A stretch of DNA of 13,374 nt from CAZWUZ01 sp964637655 [NCBI: uncultured bacterium] (GTDB lineage: Bacteria; DAOPZR01): assembly GCA_964637655.1 (NCBI GenBank), contig CAZWUZ010000083.1, forward strand, positions 1 through 13,374, read 5' to 3'. A model generated the notes under the pieces. That model worked only from the letters and a program-made list of their open reading frames with translations, did not search any database and was not told where the DNA came from. Each line of letters starts with the position of its first letter. The stretch's first letter is position 1. Made by a program: the position numbers and the translations under genes. This document shows positions 1 to 6,237 of the stretch, piece by piece.

Positions 1-971
1 GCGGCGGTGTCGTTGATGCGCTCCGGGGTGAAGGCGGCGACGAGGTCGGCGCGCGTGAAGAACTGCGTGCTGGCGCTGTCCGACCACCCGAACAGCGTGA
101 GCGCGTTGATGAACGCGTCGGGGAGGAACCCGAGTTCGCGATACGCCTGCACCGACGTTTCCCCGTGCCGCTTGGACAGTTTCGCCTTGTCCCGGCCGAG
201 AATGAGCGGGATATGCCCGTAGCGCGGCGGCGCGACCCCGAGCGCCGCGAACAGGGCCAGCTGGCGCGGGGTATTGCTGAGATGGTCATCGCCGCGCAGC
301 ACGTGGGTGATGCCCATGGTCACGTCGTCCACCACCACGGTGAAATGGAACATCGGCGTGTCGTCGCTGCGCCAGATGATGAAATCGTCGAAGCGCGAGT
401 AATCGTACGGCACGTCACCGTGGATGAGGTCGTGCATCACGCCCGCGCCCGCCGGCAGTTTCAGCCGCCACACCGCCTTCTCGCCGCGCGCCAGGCGCGC
501 CTGCACTTCGTCCGCGGCAAGGTTCCGGCACGTGCCGGGATAGAGGAAGCCCTTGCTGACATGCGCGTCGCGCGTCTTGTCGCTCGCTGTGCTCGCCGCG
601 TCATGCGCTGCGCGCGCCGCGTCCAGCTGTTCCTTCGTGCAGAAACAGGGATAGATCTTCCCCTGCGCCGCCAGCGCGTCCTTCTTCTCCCGGTAGATGT
701 GCGTGCGCTGCGACTGCAGGTAGGGGGCGCAGGGGCCGCCCGTGTCGGGTCCCTCGTCCCAGTCGAGCCCCATCCAGCGCAACCCGTCGATGATCGCCTG
801 CGTATGCTCGGGCAGCGACCGTTCGCGGTCGGTATCCTCGATGCGCAGGATGAACGTCCCGCCCTCATGCCGCGCCCACAGCCAGTTGAAGAGCGCCGTG
901 CGCGCCCCCCCGAGATGCAGGTACCCCGTCGGTGACGGGGCGAACCGCACCCTGATCTTTTCCACTGTCAT
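1..971 (-). CDS. gltX: Glutamyl-tRNA synthetase, 5' part (cut by window edge)
   Basis: Class I aminoacyl-tRNA synthetase that charges tRNA(Glu) with glutamate in the cytoplasm. I translated the minus strand from 971 by hand: 323 residues are present and the rest (family about 460-500) lies beyond base 1. The N-terminus holds APSPTG (11-16) and the HIGH-type motif HLGG (19-22). The KMSKS-type motif is KLSKR (264-268). Cys109 and Cys111 form a CxC pair and Cys148 follows, as in the zinc-binding insert of E. coli-type enzymes, but the position after Cys-Arg is Asn rather than the His I recall there. Two ATGs are adjacent (974 and 971). I chose 971 because an AAGGGAG Shine-Dalgarno (979-985) lies 7 bases upstream of it. 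A 234-base spacer separates it from the lipoprotein gene upstream, so it may have its own promoter. Function is near certain; only the exact start is open. Confidence 0.96.
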   Translation of the reverse strand, partial: MTVEKIRVRFAPSPTGYLHLGGARTALFNWLWARHEGGTFILRIEDTDRERSLPEHTQAIIDGLRWMGLDWDEGPDTGGPCAPYLQSQRTHIYREKKDALAAQGKIYPCFCTKEQLDAARAAHDAASTASDKTRDAHVSKGFLYPGTCRNLAADEVQARLARGEKAVWRLKLPAGAGVMHDLIHGDVPYDYSRFDDFIIWRSDDTPMFHFTVVVDDVTMGITHVLRGDDHLSNTPRQLALFAALGVAPPRYGHIPLILGRDKAKLSKRHGETSVQAYRELGFLPDAFINALTLFGWSDSASTQFFTRADLVAAFTPERINDTA

Positions 972-1006
972 CATCCTTCTCCCTTCATCCCCGGACAACT
1001 GCTTGC

Positions 1007-1171
1007 ACCACAGAGCACACAGAGCGCCACCGCTGCACACCATGATGACCTGTCCCGCCGGTGCCGGGACGACGTCGTATCCCGCTTCATCGCGGCTTCG
1101 CCGCGGCCTCTATTCCCCACTCCCGCTGCATTTCTCCCGTCTTTCTCTGCGTGCTCTGTGTGTTCTGTGGT
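1007..1171. repeat. Inverted repeat, 19-base arms, possible dispersed element
   Basis: The left arm at 1007-1025 reads accacagagcacacagagc. The reverse complement of the right arm at 1153-1171 matches it at 18 of 19 bases, with 127 bases between the arms. The right arm is also made of three imperfect nine-base units (ctctgcgtg, ctctgtgtg, ttctgtggt; 1145-1171), and the left arm has a similar nine-base period, so the arms look like short degenerate tandem repeats in opposite orientation. From memory, CTCTGTG-type units next to TGTGGTAAAA occur in spacers of various environmental bacteria. The class is not identified here: a miniature element, a repetitive palindrome or a gene-end structure are all possible. 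Confidence 0.6.
1091..1105. repeat. Short perfect hairpin CGCGGC-TTC-GCCGCG
   Basis: A six-base stem with a three-base loop lies between the arms of the larger inverted repeat, 101 bases past the stop of the lipoprotein gene in the direction of transcription. No run of U follows it on the minus strand, so it is not a standard intrinsic terminator. It could still help end or slow transcription before gltX. Confidence 0.4.
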
Positions 1172-1205
1172 AAAAACGCTTCATACTTTTGCTGGATGAC
1201 CTGTA

Positions 1206-1967
1206 CTATGGCTGCCCGGCGGGAAGTTCGCGGCGGCGGAACGAGTCGGGAATGCGCAGCGGCGCGAACTGCACGTCCGCATCACGCTGCACCTGCAGCA
1301 CTTCGCCCTCCAGCCGCAGTTGCGGCGCGCTCACGACAAACGTGCGCGGCACGCGCGTTGCCGGGTCGGCTTCACCGACCGTCAGTTCCCCGACCGTCTC
1401 CTCCCCTTCGCAGAAGAGCACCGCCGCCAGGCCGCGTCCCGCAGCGGCCTCGAGCAGGAAATGCCGGCCAGTCGCGTCGCCCCAGGTCCCGGTCCACGTG
1501 TCACCCGCCCGTTCCCACACTGTTTCGCGCATCAGGTCCGGGTCAACGAGCGGGAAGAGCCGCCAGAGTTCCGTCCAGCCGCGGAACTGCGCCGGCAGTT
1601 CGCTGCGCGCCGCCGCGACATACGTCTGATGCGGGTAATCGAGCAGCACCACCGTGTCGGCATCCGCGCGCAGCACGAACATCGTCAGCCCGAGCGGTCC
1701 GTTCACCTCGAGCGCCACCGAGTCGGGATAGGCGAGCGCCAGCGCCCCCAGCGCGGTGAAGCGCTGGTCGCCCGCGGTCAGGCGCAGCTTGAGGCGCGCG
1801 GTCAGCGTCGCCGGGAGCGTGTCGGCAAGAAACTCGCGCGGGTGCGCTTCCGGCGCCACCACCGCCGCCGGCGTGTCGGTGGCCACCGCGGAAGCAGTCG
1901 TCTGGCAGGCCGCCAGCAGCAACAACGGCAGGAGCAGCAGGCAGCGCGGGTTCACCGGATGTACCAT
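1206..1967 (-). CDS. LolB-like outer-membrane lipoprotein (putative)
   Basis: Predicted lipoprotein of about 253 residues. The N-terminus has a basic residue, a run of leucines and a textbook lipobox LAAC with the lipidated Cys at position 21, so it should be exported and anchored in a membrane. The mature part (about 45-250) has alternating beta-rich segments, including a TARLKLRL segment and a stretch in the style 'levnGPLGLTMFVL', which resembles LolB/DUF4292-type proteins that bind lipid or lipoprotein in a curved beta sheet. This resemblance is by eye and the specific role is not established. The gene starts inside the end of the solute-binding protein gene. The ATG at 1967 gives a 16-base overlap, and a GTG at 1955 would give a 4-base GTGA overlap; neither has a clear Shine-Dalgarno. 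The tight overlap implies translational coupling with the upstream lipoprotein. Confidence 0.72.
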   Translation of the reverse strand: MVHPVNPRCLLLLPLLLLAACQTTASAVATDTPAAVVAPEAHPREFLADTLPATLTARLKLRLTAGDQRFTALGALALAYPDSVALEVNGPLGLTMFVLRADADTVVLLDYPHQTYVAAARSELPAQFRGWTELWRLFPLVDPDLMRETVWERAGDTWTGTWGDATGRHFLLEAAAGRGLAAVLFCEGEETVGELTVGEADPATRVPRTFVVSAPQLRLEGEVLQVQRDADVQFAPLRIPDSFRRRELPAGQP

Positions 1968-3637
1968 TCGTCGAGGTTGTGCGTCAGCGAGAAGGGGGCG
2001 GGCCGCACGCCGCCGACGCGGTTGCGCACCGCGTAGATACTCTCGGGGACCACGGTGTAGATCATCGGCACCTGCTCCGCCGAGATTTCCTGCCAGCGCC
2101 AGTAGAGCGCCTTGCGCTTCGCCGGGTCGAGTTCCTGCACGGCACGATCGAAGATGCTGTCGATTTCCGCCTCCCAGTCGGTCGCCGGACGCGCCTGCCG
2201 CGGCTGCCACATGTGCAGTTGCCCGCTCGAGTGCCAGACATTGCGCCCGTTGTGCGGGTCGAGTGTCCCGGTCAGCCCCATGATGCACGCCTCCCAGCCG
2301 CTGCCGCTGTCGAGGTTGCTGATCAGCGCATTGAACTGCATCGGGGTGAAGGTAACGTCAAACCCCAGCTTTTTCAAGTCGTCGCCGATGATGGCGCCCG
2401 CCGCCACGCGCTGGCTGCTCTCGCTGTTGGTGACGAGGGTGAACTTGATGCGGTTGCCCCGCTCATCCTCGCGGATGCCGTCGCCGTTGCGGTCGCGATA
2501 CCCCGCCTCGTCGAGCAGTGCTCCCGCCTTCGCCAGATCGTACTCGTATCTCGTCACGTTCGGGTTGTGGAAGTTCACCAGCCCGGGGCTCACGTCACTC
2601 CATGCCGGCTGTGCCAGCCCGTGGAAGATGTTGCGCACCATCGTCGCGCGGTCGACCGCATGTGCCACCGCGCGACGGAAACGCACATCGCGGAACCATG
2701 TCCGCTGCGGCTCGGGACAGCCGCGCGGATCCTGGTTGAAGAAGACAAAGAGCGACGACAGCGTCGGGCCCGGACGGTGCAGCGTATAGCCGCCCGCCTC
2801 CGCCCCCGCCTGCAGGCCGGCGTAATCCTCGCCGCGCACGCCGATATAGTCGAGTTCGCCCGCCTTGAATTTCAGCAGTTCGCTGTTCTGGTCGGGAATG
2901 ACCGTCATGACGATGCGCGCGAGTTTCGGGAAGGTGTCTCCGTTTTCCCCGTTGCGCCAGTAGTAGGGGTTGCGCTCGACCACCACCTTCTGGCCGGGCA
3001 CCAGTTCCTTCAGGCGGAACATCCCCGCGCCGACAAGTTGTGCCGGCGGAGTATTCACCCCCCACGTCTCGTTGAATTTGCCGGCGGCCAGCGCCGGGCG
3101 CAGGATGTGTTCGGGCAGGATTTCCAGGCCCGCCGTGCTCAGCAGGAAGGGCGCGTAGGGTGCCGCCAGCGTGAAGACCACCGTGCGTGAGTCAGGGGCA
3201 GTCACGCGGAACGGCTTGCCGTTCACCTGCAGGATATCGCGTGAACTCGTCGGGATGTCCGGGTTGTAGATCAGGTCGTTGAACGTAAACACCACGTCCG
3301 CCGCGGTCAGCGGCTGCCCGTCGTTCCACCGCAGGTTCTCCCGCAGCCGGAAAGTCCAGACCGTGCCGCTGTTGTCATGCTGCCACGATTCCGCCAGCGC
3401 CGGCTTGACCTCCAGCGACGGCATCTCGACCCGCGTCAGCCCCTCCATGAGCAGGTTGGTGACGTCGGTCGTCGAGGTCTCCTTGGCGATGACCGGGTTG
3501 AGCGATTTCGGGTCGCCCAGCAGGGCGATGTAGAGCACCTGCTGGTCCGCGGTCGGCCGCGGGGGCGGGGCACAGGCGGCAGCCGCCGCGAGCACCGCAA
3601 GGATGGCACAGAGCAGCAGGCGTCGGGAACAGGTCAT
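1952..3637 (-). CDS. Extracellular solute-binding protein, family 5 (peptide/opine type)
   Basis: A 561-residue periplasmic or membrane-anchored ligand-binding component of an ABC importer, of the DppA/OppA class. The N-terminus is a lipoprotein signal: basic residues, a hydrophobic core and Cys22 after an alanine run. The lipobox has Ala rather than Leu at -3, so it is not ideal. The mature protein opens with the family start (a beta strand, then DPKSLNPV at about 42-49), followed by the conserved block around PALAESW and the 'WTFRLRENLRWNDGQPLTA' segment that marks SBP_bac_5. The C-terminus keeps the usual 'ELDPAKRKALYWRWQ' and 'VPMIYTVVPESIY' blocks. Length is normal. A strong GGAGG lies at 3646-3650, eight bases before the ATG. 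No permease or ATPase gene is in the window, so substrate and partners are unknown; it could serve a transporter encoded elsewhere. Confidence 0.93.
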   Translation of the reverse strand: MTCSRRLLLCAILAVLAAAAACAPPPRPTADQQVLYIALLGDPKSLNPVIAKETSTTDVTNLLMEGLTRVEMPSLEVKPALAESWQHDNSGTVWTFRLRENLRWNDGQPLTAADVVFTFNDLIYNPDIPTSSRDILQVNGKPFRVTAPDSRTVVFTLAAPYAPFLLSTAGLEILPEHILRPALAAGKFNETWGVNTPPAQLVGAGMFRLKELVPGQKVVVERNPYYWRNGENGDTFPKLARIVMTVIPDQNSELLKFKAGELDYIGVRGEDYAGLQAGAEAGGYTLHRPGPTLSSLFVFFNQDPRGCPEPQRTWFRDVRFRRAVAHAVDRATMVRNIFHGLAQPAWSDVSPGLVNFHNPNVTRYEYDLAKAGALLDEAGYRDRNGDGIREDERGNRIKFTLVTNSESSQRVAAGAIIGDDLKKLGFDVTFTPMQFNALISNLDSGSGWEACIMGLTGTLDPHNGRNVWHSSGQLHMWQPRQARPATDWEAEIDSIFDRAVQELDPAKRKALYWRWQEISAEQVPMIYTVVPESIYAVRNRVGGVRPAPFSLTHNLDEWYIR

Positions 3638-3652
3638 CAGGATTTCCTCCGT

Positions 3653-3674
3653 CGGGGGAGCATACCACCCCCCG
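3653..3674. other. GC dyad in the YdcF-like / solute-binding protein spacer
   Basis: In the 46-base spacer (3638-3683), CGGGGG at 3653-3658 is complementary to CCCCCG at 3669-3674 with a ten-base loop. It sits just upstream of the Shine-Dalgarno of the solute-binding protein gene and lacks a U tract. It may be a weak attenuator, an mRNA processing or protection structure, or chance in GC-rich DNA. Confidence 0.3.
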
Positions 3675-3683
3675 TCGCTGCCG

Positions 3684-4682
3684 TCAACGCGCAGACAGTG
3701 CCGCGCGGCGGAACGGATGCAGGTAGTAGGCCCAGAGCCCGGCGACCTCGCGCAGCACCTGGTAGGGGAGGCGGCCGTCGATGATGCTGTCCGCCGCCGG
3801 CACGGTGTAGACCGTGAGCCCGGCCTGCTGGCCGGCCAGCTTGATGCGCGGCAGATGGTACCAGTTGCTCACGGCAAGGACCGCACGCCAGCCACTGGTG
3901 CGGGCGGCGGCCGCGCTGTTGGCCACTGTCGCGGCGCTGTTCATGCCGGCCGTATCGAGAATGATGGCCGTATCCGGGACGCCCGCTGCCAGCGCGGCAC
4001 GGCGCATGCTCTCCGGTTCCGACACCGCGCCTTCGCCCGGGCCGCCGGAAAAGAACAGCCGCGGCGCCAGTCCCTGCCGGTAGAGCGCGATACCCGTCAA
4101 AGTGCGGTCGCGCAGCACCGGCGACATGGTGCCGTTGGCGTAGGTGCGCGCCCCGAACACGACGATGGCATCAGCCGGGCGCCGGTAATCAGTACTGCCG
4201 AAAAGCAGCACCTGCCCGAGCGGGAACAGGAAGAGCCCGCAGGCGACGAGGAAGGCGATGCGGGCCCGTTCTCTCCCGCCGCCCGGCGGCGGCGCGTTCC
4301 GCCATAATGCCGCCAGCGGCACGCCGAGTGCCAGCGCAAAGAGCAGCGACAACGGCAGCGGGCAGTGCGTAGCGATGGCCCCGGACGCCAGCAGTCCGTA
4401 ATACTGGATGGCGTTCAGCACTGTCACCAGCACCAGCACCGCCAGCAGGGTCATGGTCGCCACCCGGCGCCGGCGGCTGCACGCAGGACGCAGGGCATAG
4501 GCGCCCGGCAGCAGCACCGTGAGCAGCAGCAGCACCCGCGCCGGCAAGGGCGCCAGCCAGTGCAGGTCGATCCACCAGATATTCGCATCGAAGCCCGGCG
4601 TGAATATCAGGCCGAGCAGATTGAGCAGCGAGAAACCGGCAAAGAACCACGCGATGGCGCGCGCCAGCGTCGGCAGCGTCAC
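3684..4682 (-). CDS. YdcF/SanA-type DUF218 membrane protein
   Basis: About 332 residues. The first half is membrane: hydrophobic segments near 7-28, 48-66, 76-95, 108-127 and 142-161. The second half (about 172-310) is a DUF218 domain, with the first strand DAIVVFGART, SGGPGEG (212-218), a degenerate 'LDTAGMNSAATVANS' block where the family usually has Glu/Ser/Asn-Thr residues, and VSNWYHLPRI (271-280), matching the family 'yHmpRa' motif. DUF218 proteins (YdcF, SanA, ElyC) act at the cell envelope; some affect barrier function or undecaprenyl carrier use, but the chemistry is not settled. I chose the GTG at 4682 because it forms a 4-base GTGA overlap with the upstream stop and has GGAG 7 bases before it. 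A GTG at 4697 would add 5 residues. Envelope-related neighbours fit an envelope role. Confidence 0.88.
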   Translation of the reverse strand: MTLPTLARAIAWFFAGFSLLNLLGLIFTPGFDANIWWIDLHWLAPLPARVLLLLTVLLPGAYALRPACSRRRRVATMTLLAVLVLVTVLNAIQYYGLLASGAIATHCPLPLSLLFALALGVPLAALWRNAPPPGGGRERARIAFLVACGLFLFPLGQVLLFGSTDYRRPADAIVVFGARTYANGTMSPVLRDRTLTGIALYRQGLAPRLFFSGGPGEGAVSEPESMRRAALAAGVPDTAIILDTAGMNSAATVANSAAAARTSGWRAVLAVSNWYHLPRIKLAGQQAGLTVYTVPAADSIIDGRLPYQVLREVAGLWAYYLHPFRRAALSAR

Positions 4683-5644
4683 GCCCGCACTCCACACACG
4701 TCGCAGATCAGCGGATACAGGTCGGTCAGCCGCCGCACGCGCGCCGCCAGCGCCGCCGCGCGCGGCCCCCAGATGACCGTCGGCACGGGATTCGTCGTAT
4801 GCTGCGCTGAGCGCCCCTCCTCGAGATTGCCGTGGTCGCTGGCGAGGATGACCGTCGCGCCCGCGGGGAGCGCCTGCGCCAGCAGGCCGGCAAGAAAGCG
4901 GTCGAGGTCGCGCACGTGGCGCGTCGACGCGGCGAAATCGCCCGCGTGCCCGTGACGGTCGGTGAGAAAATGCTCGTAGAGAGTAAAATCGAGGGCACGG
5001 GCGCAGCGCCAGAGGTTGCCTCCCGCCGTCGCGGGCAGCAGCAGCGGCACGCGTGCGCCCAGTTCGCGCAGGGCGCGGTTGGTGAAATCGTGGAACACCG
5101 CCTGCCCCGCGCGCAGTTCCCGCAGACCGCGGAATCGCTGGCCTGCTGCCAGTGCCGCGGTGGTCGTCACCGAGATACGCTGCAGCAATGCGCGCGGCAC
5201 GTCCGCCGCCGCATGCAGCCGCCCGTCCGGTAACAACCGCACCATGCCCGCGTTGAGCGGTACACTCCAGCGCACGTAGGCATTGACAAATTCCGCGCGC
5301 CGTCCCTGCCGCCGCAGCGTCAGCAGCAGGTTGCGCCGCGCGATACGGCGGCGCAGCGAGGCGTGCGGGAAGCCGACGCAGTGCGTGCCCATGAGGCGCG
5401 GAGCGTTGTAGCCGGTGAGCAGCGCGGTCTGTCCCGTTGCGCTCTGCGGGATGCCGCCGACCCCGAGCCGGGCATCCGTCGCCGCCACGCAGCCGTCGAG
5501 GTAGACCCGGGTATCGCCGGCAACCGGGATAAGCCGCGCGCGCGCCGCCGCCACGGGATTGACCTGCGGATCGTCCGCGCCCAGTCCCAGCCCGTCAACA
5601 AAAACCATGATGACCATGGCGCTGCCGGCCGTATTCCGACCCAC
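4679..5644 (-). CDS. Alkaline-phosphatase-superfamily metalloenzyme, phosphoglycerate-mutase-like
   Basis: A 321-residue protein of the metalloenzyme superfamily that includes cofactor-independent phosphoglycerate mutase, phosphopentomutase and alkaline phosphatase. Visible metal-site elements are Asp17 in FVDGLGLG, a QSATGQTALLTG block at 67-78 where Ser68 aligns by eye with the phospho-acceptor Ser/Thr of GpmI and DeoB, TDRHGH (Asp229, His233), SDHGN (Asp270, His271) and HTTNPVP (His282). The metal ligands therefore look complete. It is much shorter than GpmI (about 510) and lacks the full mutase insert, so a phosphatase or another transfer reaction is as likely as mutase activity; the substrate is unknown. 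The GTG at 5644 has AAGGG 7 bases upstream; ATGs at 5617 and 5608 are alternatives that would start nearer the first strand. It is coupled to the YdcF-like gene by a GTGA overlap. Confidence 0.85.
   Translation of the reverse strand: MGRNTAGSAMVIMVFVDGLGLGADDPQVNPVAAARARLIPVAGDTRVYLDGCVAATDARLGVGGIPQSATGQTALLTGYNAPRLMGTHCVGFPHASLRRRIARRNLLLTLRRQGRRAEFVNAYVRWSVPLNAGMVRLLPDGRLHAAADVPRALLQRISVTTTAALAAGQRFRGLRELRAGQAVFHDFTNRALRELGARVPLLLPATAGGNLWRCARALDFTLYEHFLTDRHGHAGDFAASTRHVRDLDRFLAGLLAQALPAGATVILASDHGNLEEGRSAQHTTNPVPTVIWGPRAAALAARVRRLTDLYPLICDVCGVRA
4690..4693 (-). promoter_or_regulatory. Ribosome-binding site that decides the YdcF-like start
   Basis: GGAG on the minus strand lies inside the last codons of the upstream metalloenzyme gene, 7 bases before the GTG at 4682. 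That spacing favours the GTGA-overlap start over the GTG at 4697 and suggests translational coupling of the two genes. Confidence 0.5.
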
Positions 5645-5651
5645 CGGACGG

Positions 5652-5656
5652 CCCTT
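5652..5656 (-). promoter_or_regulatory. Ribosome-binding site supporting the metalloenzyme GTG start
   Basis: AAGGG on the minus strand overlaps the TAA stop of the upstream membrane-protein gene and lies 7 bases before the GTG at 5644. The in-frame ATGs at 5617 and 5608 have no such site, so the GTG is preferred. Confidence 0.45.
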
Positions 5657-6233
5657 ATCGTCTGCCCGCAGTCATGATGCTCTGCTGCGTGCCGCTTTCC
5701 ATCTCGAGCGTTACCCGGACATCGGCGAGCGGGTACGCCTCACGCACCTGCTCGCGCAGCTGCGCTGCCAGCATGTCGAATTCGCTTTCCGGCAACACCC
5801 GTCGCGCACTCAATTCGATTACCACCGTCTTGAATTCTGCGGCAGAACCCACGTGGTATACGCGTTCGAGCCGCACTCCGGATGCCGGTGCACGCAAACG
5901 CGGAACACGCTCCCGCGCTTCCGCGGTCAGATCCAGCGGGGGAAACAGGCGTATCGCCGGTTCTGGCGCAACGTGCAGCGGCAGGGTCAGTGGCTCCCTG
6001 CCCGCCAGACAGATGTCCAGCCGGTGTGCGCCGGCGGCAAGCGCTATACCGGCGGTATCCGTAACCGGCACTCCGTCGCAGTAGATAGTGAGTGCCGGGA
6101 CCGCCGCTTCGCGCAGAGCGAACCAGCACGCCGTGCCGCCCAGCACGATTGCACAGCACAGGAGAAGCGCGTTCAGCGAACGGCGGGCCGGCGGCAATGC
6201 CGCTGCCGGTGCCGAGTCCGCCGGGCAACGCAT
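5655..6233 (-). CDS. Single-pass membrane protein with PEGA-like region (hypothetical)
   Basis: About 192 residues and not recognised as a named family. An N-terminal stretch ends in two arginines (17-18), followed by one hydrophobic segment (about 20-40). That predicts a type II anchor with the rest outside the cytoplasm. Residues about 47-105 read like a PEGA domain: a strand, 'CDGVPV', then 'GIALAAGAHRLDI' (the turn-rich pG-H-v pattern) and further short strands. The C-terminal part (about 125-185) alternates strand and helix and contains a long charged helix. The ATG at 6233 lies just after the metG stop (4-base gap) and has no clear Shine-Dalgarno, so coupling to metG is likely. The frame stays open upstream into metG (to 6398), but that would need a 161-base overlap and adds low-complexity Ser/Arg sequence, so I rejected the longer start. 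Confidence 0.68.
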   Translation of the reverse strand: MRCPADSAPAAALPPARRSLNALLLCCAIVLGGTACWFALREAAVPALTIYCDGVPVTDTAGIALAAGAHRLDICLAGREPLTLPLHVAPEPAIRLFPPLDLTAEARERVPRLRAPASGVRLERVYHVGSAAEFKTVVIELSARRVLPESEFDMLAAQLREQVREAYPLADVRVTLEMESGTQQSIMTAGRR

Positions 6234-6237
6234 GTGT

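Larger units (their letters stand above)
972..1205. other. Spacer upstream of gltX with inverted repeat and hairpin
   Basis: This 234-base stretch holds no credible gene. It contains a widely spaced, near-perfect inverted repeat (1007-1025 with 1153-1171), a short GC hairpin between the arms (1091-1105) and two copies of the ten-mer GATGACCTGT (1044-1053 and 1195-1204), each shortly to the right of an arm. The gltX ribosome-binding site lies at its left end. I could not identify a convincing promoter by eye. Short reading frames across it are rich in Cys, Arg and His because of the repeat composition and do not look like protein. Confidence 0.6.

Noticed and set aside
1968-2288. Upstream extension of the LolB-like gene
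   Set aside because: The added residues lie wholly within the solute-binding protein gene in another frame and precede a proper lipoprotein signal, so the shorter start is real.
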